This document shows positions 7,759 to 16,235 of a stretch of 61,917 bases of DNA, one piece after another (the stretch's first letter is position 1; each line of letters starts with the position of its first letter). Both the position numbers and the translations under genes were made by a program. The DNA is from Hyphomicrobiales bacterium (GTDB taxonomy: Bacteria > Pseudomonadota > Alphaproteobacteria > Rhizobiales > JAJFHB01): contig JAJFHE010000066.1 of NCBI GenBank assembly GCA_021775755.1, positions 1 through 61,917 of the forward strand, read 5' to 3'. The notes beneath the pieces were generated by a model. That model was not told the origin of the DNA, searched no databases, and saw nothing but the letters and a program-made list of their open reading frames with translations.

Positions 7759-9240
7759 ATGGCGACAGACATGGAAAAAACGGTCGGCGCAAAAGGCCGC
7801 GACGATCTGATCAAGCAGGTTCGCGAGAAGATCAACGAACATGGCGTCGAGTACCTGTATTTGCAGTTTGTCTCTGTAACGGGACGCATCTGCGGCAAGG
7901 GCATCCCGGCCGACCATTGGGAATCGATCGCCGAAAAAGGCTTCCAGCTGGTTTATGGCGCCACCGTCAACCTGTTCACCAACCGGCACGGCGAATATAT
8001 CGGTTACGGTCCGGAAGCTGCCGAACTTGTCGGCATTCCCGAGCCCGAAACCTTTTGCGTGTTGCCGTGGGACAAACGCGTCGGCCGCCTTTGGTGCACC
8101 CTCTTCCGCAATCGCGAGGAGCGCGAGGATCCCGGCGCATTCCTGACATCCGACAGCCGCGGCAACCTGCGCCGTATTCACGAGCAGTTCCAGAAGGAGC
8201 ACAAAGGACTGCACATGCGCTGCGGTACTGAACCGGAAATGATGTGGCTCAAGAAAGGCGCCGACGGCAAGCCAGATGGCGGCTACTCCAATCCTTACTG
8301 CTATCACATCGATCAGTTCGAAAGCCTGCGCCCGGTCTATATGAAGGTGCTGGAATATTCGCGCTTCATGGGCCTCGACATGATCCAGGGCGACCACGAG
8401 GACGCGCCGGGGCAGCTGGAGCTCAACTGGACCTACGACGACGTGCTTCGCAACGCCGACCGGCTCACGACGTACCGCCAGATCTGTGCCCAGGTAGCGC
8501 GCGAGTTCAATCTCATCGCCTGCTTCATGTCGAAGCCTTTCATGGGCGTCTCTGCATCGGGTTGCCACCACAACATGTCGTTCTGGAACGGCGGCACCGA
8601 CAAGATCAAGATGCTCGGCCACAAGTCGAAGAAAAAGCTGCCCGGCATGGAAGAGAATTACATGTACAAGTCCGGCGGCAACAATACCTTCATGCCGGAC
8701 ACCGACGACCCGCAAATGCCGGGCAAAGTGGGCCTGCAGGTGGTTGGCGGCATCGTCGAACACCTCGCTGCAATGACCGCGATCGGCAGCTCGACGGTGA
8801 ATTCCTACCGCCGGCTTTGGGACACGGGCTTTTGGGCGCCAATCTTTGCAGACTGGGGTTTCCAAAACAGGACAACCGGTCTTCGCATCTCAGCGCCGGG
8901 CCGGTTCGAGTACCGTTCCGTGGACTCCACCGTGAACCCCTATCTCATGGGTTCGGTGATCATCAAGGCGGCCGATGACGGCATCAAGCGCAACATCGAT
9001 CCGGGACCGCCGGAGGAGCGCAACATCTACGAAGCCATGGAAGCCGGCAAGCAGGTCAGGAAACTGCCGATGTCGCTTGGCGAGGCTCTCGATGCGCTGT
9101 CGAAAGACGAAGTGATCCAGTCGGGAATGCCGGGTGAGATGTATCGCCTTTACGACGAGTACAAGCGCGACGAATGGGAAGAGTTCATGCATACGGTCAC
9201 CGATTGGGACCAGGAAAAATACATGGACTGCCTGCCGTAA
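7759..9240 (+). CDS. GlnT/GmaS-type glutamine synthetase, candidate gamma-glutamylmethylamide synthetase
   Basis: The 493-residue protein has the conserved glutamine synthetase catalytic segments: EPEMMW, GDHEDAPGQLELNW (near 211), GCHHNMSFW (near 268), NSYRRL (near 349) and a C-terminal RFEYRSVDSTVNPYLM metal/glutamate site. The family ligates ammonia or methylamine to glutamate using ATP. The HEDAPGQ variant and the position before three glutamate-synthase-like genes resemble gmaS of the N-methylglutamate pathway rather than a housekeeping glnA. The start follows GGGGAG. A housekeeping or GlnT role cannot be excluded by sequence. Confidence 0.8.
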   Translation: MATDMEKTVGAKGRDDLIKQVREKINEHGVEYLYLQFVSVTGRICGKGIPADHWESIAEKGFQLVYGATVNLFTNRHGEYIGYGPEAAELVGIPEPETFCVLPWDKRVGRLWCTLFRNREEREDPGAFLTSDSRGNLRRIHEQFQKEHKGLHMRCGTEPEMMWLKKGADGKPDGGYSNPYCYHIDQFESLRPVYMKVLEYSRFMGLDMIQGDHEDAPGQLELNWTYDDVLRNADRLTTYRQICAQVAREFNLIACFMSKPFMGVSASGCHHNMSFWNGGTDKIKMLGHKSKKKLPGMEENYMYKSGGNNTFMPDTDDPQMPGKVGLQVVGGIVEHLAAMTAIGSSTVNSYRRLWDTGFWAPIFADWGFQNRTTGLRISAPGRFEYRSVDSTVNPYLMGSVIIKAADDGIKRNIDPGPPEERNIYEAMEAGKQVRKLPMSLGEALDALSKDEVIQSGMPGEMYRLYDEYKRDEWEEFMHTVTDWDQEKYMDCLP

Positions 9241-9263
9241 GGCACTGACTTAGTACGAAAGTT

Positions 9264-9285
9264 CCCGCGGGCACAGGCCCGCGGG
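9264..9285 (+). repeat. Intercistronic hairpin between the GS-like and amidotransferase genes
   Basis: A 9-bp perfect GC stem (CCCGCGGGC and GCCCGCGGG) closes an ACAG loop in the 78-base gap. No T-tract follows directly. It is more likely an mRNA-stability or attenuation element than a full terminator. Confidence 0.5.
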
Positions 9286-9318
9286 GTCACGCCCTTCTTA
9301 ACGAGGAGACGAACACTC

Positions 9319-10254
9319 ATGTGCGGAATAGCGGGATTGATTCACCGCGACGGCGCCGGAAAGATCGGGGAGGAAATGACCTCGATGCTTCAGGCTCTGA
9401 AACATCGCGGTCCTGATTCGACCGGATTCGCCGTTTATGGCTTGCCGGAAGAGAAACGCTTCGTGCTGCGCTTCAAAGTGGCGGAGCAGGAGGACCTTTC
9501 AAGCGGCTTCAAGATCCACGACGTGATCAAGGAGCGCCACAAGGAAGTCGATCAGCGGATCGAGTCGCTCGGGGCGGAAGTCCACGAAAAAGAAGAAGCG
9601 ACAGAGTACGCGTTTCGCTACGAGGTCTCGTTCGACGGCGACATGAAGAATCTCGCCGATTTCATCGAGGACGTCGAAGGCGCGGAAATCCTGTCGATGG
9701 GCAACGCGCTCGAACTGATCAAGGATCTCGGCGATGCCACCGTGGTCTCCGAGCAGTACGATCTTGACGATTTCAAGGGCACCCACGGCATCGGCCACAC
9801 GCGCATGGCAACCGAATCCGATGTCGACATCCGCTCCGCCCACCCCTACTGGGCCTACCCCTATAACGACATCTCCGTGGTGCATAACGGCCAGATCACA
9901 AATTACTGGATCATGCGCCGCGAGATGGAGCGGCGTGGGCACCGGTTCGTGTCGAACTGCGACTCAGAGCTGCTCGCGGTCTATACGGCACACAATCTGG
10001 AACAGGGTGCGACGCTTGAAGACTCGCTGAAATCATCGATCAAGGACATCGATGGCGTGTTCACCTATCTGGTGGCCACACAGGATTCTCTCGGCATGGC
10101 CAAGGACACCATGGCCGCCAAGCCGATGGTTCTTTACGAGAGCGACGACATCGTCGCGTTAGCATCCGAAGAAGTTTCAATTCGCAGTGTCGTTCCCCAG
10201 GAAATCGACACTTGGGATCCCTACGATGAGGAGGTTCGGGTATGGCGGACGTAA
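9319..10254 (+). CDS. mgsA: Class II glutamine amidotransferase subunit (MgsA/GlxB type)
   Basis: The 311-residue protein begins MCGIAGL, placing the N-terminal nucleophile cysteine at position 2. It also has the GTHGIGHTRMATES, HNGQITNYW and NCDSELL segments of class II amidotransferases. It corresponds to the first domain of the glutamate synthase large subunit. In MgsABC or GlxBCD it handles the amide nitrogen side of the reaction. The downstream gene overlaps it by 13 bases. The symbol is based on context; glxB is the equivalent rhizobial name. Confidence 0.82.
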   Translation: MCGIAGLIHRDGAGKIGEEMTSMLQALKHRGPDSTGFAVYGLPEEKRFVLRFKVAEQEDLSSGFKIHDVIKERHKEVDQRIESLGAEVHEKEEATEYAFRYEVSFDGDMKNLADFIEDVEGAEILSMGNALELIKDLGDATVVSEQYDLDDFKGTHGIGHTRMATESDVDIRSAHPYWAYPYNDISVVHNGQITNYWIMRREMERRGHRFVSNCDSELLAVYTAHNLEQGATLEDSLKSSIKDIDGVFTYLVATQDSLGMAKDTMAAKPMVLYESDDIVALASEEVSIRSVVPQEIDTWDPYDEEVRVWRT

Positions 10255-11090
10255 GCACCGAGGATCACGTCTCTCATGAGATGGGGCTGCACACCGAGCA
10301 ACTTTCAGGCCGTACGCAGCAGACGTTTTTCGACCTCACCGAAGAAGGTGGGTTCGCCTACACGGACTCGTTCGAGGTCGATTTCAACAAACGCGCAGAA
10401 ATCGATGCGTCGAACATGGGGGCGAAGGAAGTCAACCTGCGCATCCGCGAGCTCATGCAGGAAGGCAATGGCACAATTGTGCTGAAGAACCCTGGTGCCA
10501 AGCATTCCTTGTGCGTCGGCATTCTGAACAAGCTCAATGTGATCGTCGAAGGTAGCCTCGGTTATTTCGGCGTCGGCCTGATCGACGGCCCCAATGTGCG
10601 CATCAAGGGCCGTGTCGGCTGGTCATGCGCGGAAAACATGATGGCGGGCACCGTGGTCATCGAAAAGAATGCGGGCTCCACGTTCGGCGCGGCCATTCGC
10701 GGTGGCGACCTTGTGTGCAAGGGCTCAGTGGGCTCGCGCACGGGTATCGACATGAAGGGCGGTACGATCCTCGTCGGCGGGGACACCGGCGCGTTCTCCG
10801 GCTTCATGATGCAGCGCGGCCGTATGGTTGTTTGCGGCAACGCCGGCAAGAACCTCGGCGATTCAATGTATGACGGGACGATCTTCATCGGCGGCGAAAT
10901 TGTCGATCTCGGTGTCGACGCGGTGCCGGGTGAATTGACCGATCTCGACCGGCAGTGGCTGACCAGAAAGCTCTCCATGTATGAGATGCTTCCGGAGAAG
11001 GGTGTCGACCACTTCACCAAGATCGTCGCCGGACGCCAGCTCTGGAACTACGACAATCTCGAGCCGGCTGAGAAAAAGCTCATTCTGTGA
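10242..11090 (+). CDS. mgsB: GXGXG-domain glutamate synthase-like subunit (MgsB/GlxC type)
   Basis: The 282-residue protein is dominated by repeated Gly-rich beta-helix turns (for example GSVGSRTGIDMKGGTILVGGDTG and GNAGKNLGDSMYDGTIFIGGE, cited as regions at about 160-225), the GXGXG domain of glutamate synthase. It starts inside the 3' end of the amidotransferase gene and meets the next gene at a GTGA junction, so the three subunits are probably translationally coupled. Confidence 0.82.
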   Translation: MADVSTEDHVSHEMGLHTEQLSGRTQQTFFDLTEEGGFAYTDSFEVDFNKRAEIDASNMGAKEVNLRIRELMQEGNGTIVLKNPGAKHSLCVGILNKLNVIVEGSLGYFGVGLIDGPNVRIKGRVGWSCAENMMAGTVVIEKNAGSTFGAAIRGGDLVCKGSVGSRTGIDMKGGTILVGGDTGAFSGFMMQRGRMVVCGNAGKNLGDSMYDGTIFIGGEIVDLGVDAVPGELTDLDRQWLTRKLSMYEMLPEKGVDHFTKIVAGRQLWNYDNLEPAEKKLIL

Positions 11091-11110
11091 GCGCGAAGAG
11101 GATTGGCAAG

Positions 11111-12478
11111 ATGACGGACAAAAACGCAAACGGCGCAGCCCGCCTGGAAGAAGAAAAGAAATACCGGCTTGGGCAGAGCCAGATTTTCACCCCCGAGGTG
11201 ATGAACGATATCCACGTGAAAGCGGAGCTTGGACGCTACCGCATGCGTGGGTTTTCGCTGTTCAAGAAAATTCCGCACTGGGATGAACTGACTTTCCTGC
11301 CGGGCACCTTGACGCGCTTCGTGATCGAGGGCTACCGCGAGAAATGCGACACGCAGACCGTGATTGGTCCGCGCGCCAAGAGGCCAATAGTGCTCGATAT
11401 CCCGATCTACATTACGGGCATGAGCTTCGGCGCGCTGTCTTACGAAGCCAAGATGGCTCTGGCCCGCGGCGCGACGATGGCCGGAACGGCAACGTGTTCC
11501 GGCGAAGGCGGCATGATCCCCGATGAGCGCCGTTACTCGGTGAAGTGGTTCTACCAGAACATCCAGTCGCGTTATGGCTTCAATCCGCACCACCTTCGGC
11601 TTGCCGATGGCTGCGAGTTCTTTATCGGCCAGGGCTGCAAGGTCGGCCTCGGCGGCCACCTGATGGGCCAGAAAGTGACGGACCAGGTCGCTGAAATGCG
11701 CTCCCTGCCCGCCGGCATCGACCAGCGGTCCCCTGCCCGCCACCCCGATTGGCTCGGGCCGGACGATCTGGCGCTCAAGATCGAGGAAATCCGAGAGGCG
11801 ACGAACTGGGAAATTCCAATCCAGCTCAAGCTTGGTGCGGCACGTGTCTATGACGACATCCGCATGGCGGTGAAGACCGATCCGGACTCGATCTACATCG
11901 ACGGTATGGAAGGCTCCACGGGCGCTGGCCCGCACCTTGCCACCGAAGAAACCGGCGTTCCCGGCATGGCGGCCATCCGCCAGGCGCGGCGCGCCATCGA
12001 TGACCTTGGCAAACGCGGTGAAATCACGCTCATCTACGCCGGCGGCATCCGCAATGGGGGCGATATTGCAAAGGCGCTGGCACTTGGTGCGGACGCCATC
12101 GCCATCGGGCATTCGTCAATGATGGCGCTGAACTGCAATAAAGACATTCCCGAAGCGGACTTTCCTGCCGAAATGGGCGTGGAAGCGGGGTATTGCTACC
12201 ACTGCCACACCGGCCGTTGCCCGGTCGGCGTGGCGACCCAGGATCCCGAACTGCGCAAGCGGCTCGATCCGGACCTTGCGGCGGAGCGCGTCTACAACTT
12301 CCTGCACACCCTGACCATCGAAGCGCAGATGATGGCGCGTGCCTGCGGCAAGACCAACGTGCACAGCCTTGAGCCGGAAGATCTGGCGGCCCTGACCATG
12401 GAAGCCTCCGCAATGGCGCAGGTTCCGCTGGCCGGTACCGAGCATACGGTCGGCGTCGCCGACTATCACCACATCTGA
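11111..12478 (+). CDS. mgsC: FMN-binding glutamate synthase-like subunit (MgsC/GlxD type)
   Basis: This 455-residue protein is the FMN/Fe-S synthase domain of the glutamate synthase large subunit as a separate chain: GEGGMIPDERRYS, then a TIM-barrel part with YIDGMEGSTGAGPH and YAGGIRNGGDIAKALALGADAI, then a Cys cluster CYHCHTGRCPVG at about residues 366-377. In the N-methylglutamate pathway it would make N-methylglutamate from gamma-glutamylmethylamide or methylamine. I chose ATG 11111, which has AGAGGA about 9 bases upstream; an alternative GTG at 11087 overlaps the previous stop. Confidence 0.83.
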   Translation: MTDKNANGAARLEEEKKYRLGQSQIFTPEVMNDIHVKAELGRYRMRGFSLFKKIPHWDELTFLPGTLTRFVIEGYREKCDTQTVIGPRAKRPIVLDIPIYITGMSFGALSYEAKMALARGATMAGTATCSGEGGMIPDERRYSVKWFYQNIQSRYGFNPHHLRLADGCEFFIGQGCKVGLGGHLMGQKVTDQVAEMRSLPAGIDQRSPARHPDWLGPDDLALKIEEIREATNWEIPIQLKLGAARVYDDIRMAVKTDPDSIYIDGMEGSTGAGPHLATEETGVPGMAAIRQARRAIDDLGKRGEITLIYAGGIRNGGDIAKALALGADAIAIGHSSMMALNCNKDIPEADFPAEMGVEAGYCYHCHTGRCPVGVATQDPELRKRLDPDLAAERVYNFLHTLTIEAQMMARACGKTNVHSLEPEDLAALTMEASAMAQVPLAGTEHTVGVADYHHI

Positions 12479-12507
12479 TCCGACCCTGAACACAGAGGAC
12501 GAAATCC

Positions 12508-12918
12508 ATGGCTGGAACGAGCTTCAAGGGTGCAGAAATAAAAGACATCGATCACCATCTCAAAGGCGGTGGTATCGATTCGGACCGTGAAAAGGAAATC
12601 GGGCAGCATATCGGTTACCGCTATGACGTGAACCTGTTGCCCGACTACGACCGGCTGACGCCTTTCCTCAAGGACTATCTTGAGTTCATGGGATGGGACG
12701 ACCTCAACTGGCTTGAGGACATCCATATGGGCTATGAGGAAGGCAACCCTGCGGTGTTCGACCGTAACATCAATGGCTGGGTGTCGATCCCTGCGGATAT
12801 GGACCTGCCGGACAACCAGCAGGACCGCGACATGATTGCGCGCGAACTGCTCATCAAGTTCCAAATGTCACCGAAGCACCCGCTGGTACAACTGAACTCG
12901 GCTTACAGAAAGTTCTGA
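12508..12918 (+). CDS. Small acidic conserved-looking protein of the methylamine operon
   Basis: The 136-residue product has no signal peptide or membrane segment, is acidic, and is rich in Asp, His and Trp (HHLKGGGIDSDREKEIG; LEFMGWDDLNWLEDIH). I do not recognise the family. It sits 29 bases after the mgsC-like gene with a GAGGA ribosome site, and a strong hairpin follows its stop, so it is the last gene of that operon. It may be an accessory subunit or a structural partner of the MgsABC complex. Confidence 0.75.
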   Translation: MAGTSFKGAEIKDIDHHLKGGGIDSDREKEIGQHIGYRYDVNLLPDYDRLTPFLKDYLEFMGWDDLNWLEDIHMGYEEGNPAVFDRNINGWVSIPADMDLPDNQQDRDMIARELLIKFQMSPKHPLVQLNSAYRKF

Positions 12919-12927
12919 CCGATACCG

Positions 12928-12967
12928 TGCCGATCCCCCGCGCCTGTTTCAGGGGGCGGGGTCGGCA
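12928..12967. terminator. Long stem-loop between convergent genes
   Basis: TGCCGA pairs with TCGGCA and inner CCCC/GGGG and CCTG-TTT-CAGG segments pair in turn, giving an imperfect 40-base hairpin. It follows the stop of the small acidic protein and overlaps the last codons of the opposite-strand gene. There is no clear T-tract. A bidirectional termination or mRNA-protection role is likely. Confidence 0.5.
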
Positions 12968-13518
12968 TGGACGGAACGCCAGTCCGGGAGGAATGCCAGG
13001 ACATGGATGTCGTCCGCCAGTTGCGGGTTGAAGACGCGATTGTGCCAAATCGTGGCGTCCCGTGCCGCGTCCGTGGCATCGAGTTCCTCCACTTTGCAGA
13101 TCATCCGATAAAACTGGCTAAACTGGGTAAACTCCAGAATACATTCTCCCGCATCCAGCAGGGTTTGGGCGGTTGGCGAACCGTTCGCAAAAGTTGCGGT
13201 CAACCGGTCGGAGAACCGGTGGGCACTCTGGAAGTGAGTGGCGCACAGATACTCCAGACCCTTTTCGTAGATCTGCCGCGGATCGTTCGTGCGGCGCACC
13301 TGATGGCGAAAGAATTCCGTGCTCTCCAACGGGTCTTCGGGAACAATCACGACAACGACGCCGGCGGCAAGTTCCTCGCCTTCGCCGAGAACGATGCGCG
13401 GGCACATGCCCGCCGATGGCCGGCCCTCGTCCTTTCGCATGGCAATCTGACGGATACGGCACTGCCAGCCGAGGAAATGGCTCTGCATTCGGTCGGGTGT
13501 GGCGTCATCAGCACTCAT
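12949..13518 (-). CDS. Conserved-looking unknown protein beside the Amt gene
   Basis: The 189-residue soluble protein contains HFLGWQCRIRQIAMRK near residue 14 and GRPSAGMCPRI near residue 33. I recall these as features of an uncharacterised alphaproteobacterial family, but cannot verify it. The opposite strand is also open here, but only this frame gives a protein-like composition with a hydrophobic beta-strand (GVVVVIVPED). It is convergent with the MgsABC operon and divergent from the Amt gene. Its function is unknown. Confidence 0.65.
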   Translation of the reverse strand: MSADDATPDRMQSHFLGWQCRIRQIAMRKDEGRPSAGMCPRIVLGEGEELAAGVVVVIVPEDPLESTEFFRHQVRRTNDPRQIYEKGLEYLCATHFQSAHRFSDRLTATFANGSPTAQTLLDAGECILEFTQFSQFYRMICKVEELDATDAARDATIWHNRVFNPQLADDIHVLAFLPDWRSVHADPAP

Positions 13519-13987
13519 TTTTCACTCACCTGTTTCCGGTTTGCCCGGCGCTTGCCTGTAGGCTTGTTGTACAGCGCGCCAAGGCTCGTTGACCATTGTC
13601 TTTTGCGCCGCATCGGCAACGACAGTTTGTATCGCATAATTCCTGCTTGTAAATTATTTTTCATTGTGGGAAAATTACCTATGGGACAGGACTCCAAAGG
13701 CCCTGTTAGGCTAAAGTCGAACGCAGGCCAATGGATTCGCGCCGGAAGAAACGGGGGCGCCACCGGGAAAGCCCGGATTGGTCTTCACCGGATCATCCAG
13801 CGCACTTGGCCTTCGCCTCCTTGTGTGGAGGTGGAGTTTTGACTGCCCGCACGGCAATTCCGGTAACGGAGGTGCGGAGGGGAATAGAATGTGGGTTCGC
13901 GGCGTCGCGGACCCCATCCGGTAGAACGGTTAAGAAGTTAGAGAGCCTTCGCGTTCAACCGGCAACAGAAGGAAGGGGGGAGACTCC
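13519..13987. other. Promoter-bearing gap between the unknown gene and the Amt gene
   Basis: This 469-base gap separates two divergent genes. Its middle (about 13620-13690) is markedly AT-richer than its surroundings and contains TATTTTTCATTGTGGGAA at 13655, which partly resembles the repeats upstream of the sarcosine-oxidase-like operon. I find no confident -35/-10 pair or sigma-54 site and no RNA gene. Confidence 0.4.
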
Positions 13988-15331
13988 ATGGGAAATAACT
14001 TAGACGCTCTCACCACCGTCTTCACAGAGTTTTACTACTGGGTGACGGTGGTGTTCATGTTCCTGATTCACGTCGGGTTCTGCATGTACGAGGTGGGCGC
14101 GAGCCGTCGCCGCAACCACCTCCACACACTCATGAAAAACACGATGCTGATCCCGTTGGTCACCATCACGTTTTTCTATTTCGGCTGGTGGATTTACTTC
14201 GCATTTCCCGCCTGGCCGATGAGCATCAACTGGGAAGCCGCCGCACCTTATGCTCCGTGGTCGGAAAACATGGGTACGCATCTCGGCGACCGACTGACCG
14301 GCGTGTTCTGGGCGGCGTTCCTGCTGTTCTCCTGGACCGCGGCATCGATCGTATCGGGCTCGGTGATTGAACGCATCCGTTCCGGGGCGTTCTGGATCCT
14401 TGCCGTGCTGATCGGTTCGTTCACCTGGATCATCGATGCTGCCTGGGGCTGGCACTGGGATGGCTGGATGGTTCACATCCTCGGCTATCACGATGCTTAT
14501 GCATCTGGCGTTATCCACGCGATCGCGGGCGGTTTTGCGCTTGGCGTCCTCGTGGTTCTCGGTCCGCGTATCGGCAAGTTTGCCGACGACGGCACGCCGC
14601 GGGATATCCCGCCGCACAACACCTGGCTCGTCACCATCGGCCTGTTCCTTATTTATACGGGCTTCTGGGGATTCTATGCCGCGTGTAACGTGCCGATCAT
14701 CAGCCCAAGCGGTATCGACGGTCTGATCACCGGCGAAACCTGGACGGCCACCAATATCTACCTTGGCCCCACCACGCTTAGCGCCATCACATTCAACTTC
14801 CTGATGTCACTGTCGGGCGGTCTGATGATGGGTTACATGGTGTCAAAGGGCGATGCGTTCTGGACCTATTCGGGCGGTCTTGCAGGCATCATCACGGCAT
14901 CGGCGGGTAACGACCTCTATCACCCGATCCAGGCCATGATCATTGCCGGTATCGGTACCTGGTGTGCCTACAAGCTGCACTTCTGGGTCGAGCGCAAGTT
15001 CAAGATTGACGATGCGGTCGGCGCGGTTGCGGTGCATGGCTACGCTGGCTTTATTGGCCTGGTCATCTGTGGCTTCGTTCTGTGGGGCGCCCCGTCGTCG
15101 CCATATGATGGCTACGCCACGGTCAATCCGCTTGGTCAGTTCGCTGGCGCAATCATCATGTTCGTCGTGCTGGGCTTCATCCCGGCCTGGATCTGCTCGA
15201 AGATCCTGAACGCGATGGGCCTGCTGCGCGTGCCCAAGGAAGTCGAACTTCTCGGGCTCGATTTCAGCACTGACGAAGCCTATGAAGCGGCCGTGGCTGA
15301 AGTTCAGTCGGCTGAAAAGGCAGGCCTCTAA
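13988..15331 (+). CDS. Amt/Mep/Rh-family ammonium (possibly methylammonium) transporter
   Basis: The 447-residue protein has about eleven hydrophobic segments. The twin pore histidines of Amt proteins can be placed in GVIHAIAGG (near residue 178) and DDAVGAVAVHGYAG (near 345). It diverges from the usual signature: YASGVIH replaces the common FAGGTVVH pattern, and the N-terminal GFCMYEVGASRRRN segment replaces the usual GLVR region. ATG 13988 follows GGAAGGGGGGAG. It lies between the MgsABC operon and the N-methyl amine oxidase operon with no glnK beside it, so methylammonium is a plausible substrate. Confidence 0.87.
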   Translation: MGNNLDALTTVFTEFYYWVTVVFMFLIHVGFCMYEVGASRRRNHLHTLMKNTMLIPLVTITFFYFGWWIYFAFPAWPMSINWEAAAPYAPWSENMGTHLGDRLTGVFWAAFLLFSWTAASIVSGSVIERIRSGAFWILAVLIGSFTWIIDAAWGWHWDGWMVHILGYHDAYASGVIHAIAGGFALGVLVVLGPRIGKFADDGTPRDIPPHNTWLVTIGLFLIYTGFWGFYAACNVPIISPSGIDGLITGETWTATNIYLGPTTLSAITFNFLMSLSGGLMMGYMVSKGDAFWTYSGGLAGIITASAGNDLYHPIQAMIIAGIGTWCAYKLHFWVERKFKIDDAVGAVAVHGYAGFIGLVICGFVLWGAPSSPYDGYATVNPLGQFAGAIIMFVVLGFIPAWICSKILNAMGLLRVPKEVELLGLDFSTDEAYEAAVAEVQSAEKAGL

Positions 15332-15356
15332 CCCGAACGGATGAAAGGATACACTT

Positions 15357-15575
15357 ATGTCAACGATAGGTTATGACAGCTGGGCAGTTGACCTGGCAGA
15401 TGTCGGTGCCGTTTATCCGTTCCAGGGAACGGAGTTCGTGATGGTTATCATCGCGGTCGTTCTCTGGATTGCCTGGCAGATCTGGGCGATCAGGAACGAG
15501 AACGCCGACATTCAGCACGACATTGACGTTGCTGATATGAAGAAGCACATCAAGGAAGAAGTCGACAGATACTGA
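15357..15575 (+). CDS. Small single-span membrane protein paired with the Amt gene
   Basis: The 72-residue product has one hydrophobic segment at about 26-44 (FVMVIIAVVLWIAWQIWAI) followed by an acidic, helical C-terminal tail. It begins 25 bases after the Amt stop with an AAAGGA ribosome site, and a strong terminator follows. It takes the place usually occupied by glnK beside amt but is not a PII protein. A partner or regulator of the transporter is the simplest guess. Confidence 0.75.
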   Translation: MSTIGYDSWAVDLADVGAVYPFQGTEFVMVIIAVVLWIAWQIWAIRNENADIQHDIDVADMKKHIKEEVDRY

Positions 15576-15603
15576 CGACAGCTTTCCGACACCACAAACC
15601 AGA

Positions 15604-15635
15604 GAAGGCGCCGGTCACCCGGCGCCTTCTTTTTT
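15604..15635 (+). terminator. Rho-independent terminator after the Amt operon
   Basis: A perfect 11-bp stem (GAAGGCGCCGG / CCGGCGCCTTC) with a TCAC loop is followed by six T residues. It lies 29 bases after the small membrane protein and just before the end of the convergent oxidase operon. Confidence 0.93.
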
Positions 15636-15674
15636 GTCTGGTCTTGAGGGAGCCGCGAGAGAGCAGCGCCGGCG

Positions 15675-16235
15675 TTAGAGTATGTCAACGCCGAACTGCT
15701 GTGCGGTTTCAAACATCACTTCCCACAGCGACAGGGCAAAGCCGCGCGGCATGAAAAGTTCATAGCCGTGATCGGAGCGCCACAGGGTCACCCCGACATG
15801 GTGCATGGAAGACGACGCAACGCTGCCCACCGGAAACGCCTCATCGCGAAGATCGAGCGGCAGATTGCGGTTGAGGAACTCCGAAGCGCGGGCGCCGGAC
15901 ACACGAAGGTGCGTTCGCGAATGGGAAATGTCGAGCGCGGTCCCGTCGGCCGGTTTCAATTTCGGTGCCTCGACACCGAACACCCACCATTTAAGTGGCT
16001 CGATGCGCAGAAGAGCACCCTTTTTCCCAACCGCGGCCGCGCATGGGCCAGGCGCCGACTGTTTGCCGACCACCCGTGCCGCCTTGTTGCCCGTGGACGT
16101 GAGAGTTTCAGGCCACGCTGCAACCTGATGCAACGTCAGATCCCTAATCTCCTGCAGCATGAGGCCTGCCTCACCCGCTTCGCCGAAACGTCCTTTTTTG
16201 TAATGCCCGTCAAGGGCTGAAACACGATCAACCAT
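15675..16235 (-). CDS. mgdD: Sarcosine oxidase gamma-type subunit (MgdD type)
   Basis: The 186-residue protein has the GcvT-like layout of heterotetrameric sarcosine oxidase gamma subunits, with HYKKGRFGEAGEAGLMLQEI at the start and a DISHSRTHLRVSGARASEFLNRNLPLDL segment in the middle. It is the last gene of a beta-delta-alpha-gamma operon and overlaps the alpha gene by 8 bases. The choice between sarcosine oxidase and N-methylglutamate dehydrogenase rests on context. Confidence 0.85.
   Translation of the reverse strand: MVDRVSALDGHYKKGRFGEAGEAGLMLQEIRDLTLHQVAAWPETLTSTGNKAARVVGKQSAPGPCAAAVGKKGALLRIEPLKWWVFGVEAPKLKPADGTALDISHSRTHLRVSGARASEFLNRNLPLDLRDEAFPVGSVASSSMHHVGVTLWRSDHGYELFMPRGFALSLWEVMFETAQQFGVDIL

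Noticed and set aside
13788-13808. Sigma-54 promoter before the Amt gene (TTGGCCTTCGCCTCCTTG)
   Set aside because: The GG...GC elements are not spaced as in the consensus and the -12 GC is missing.
12967-13842. Long plus-strand open frame opposite the unknown minus-strand gene
   Set aside because: It lies antisense to a frame with better protein-like composition, has no ribosome site and shows no recognisable motif. High GC content makes long antisense frames common here.
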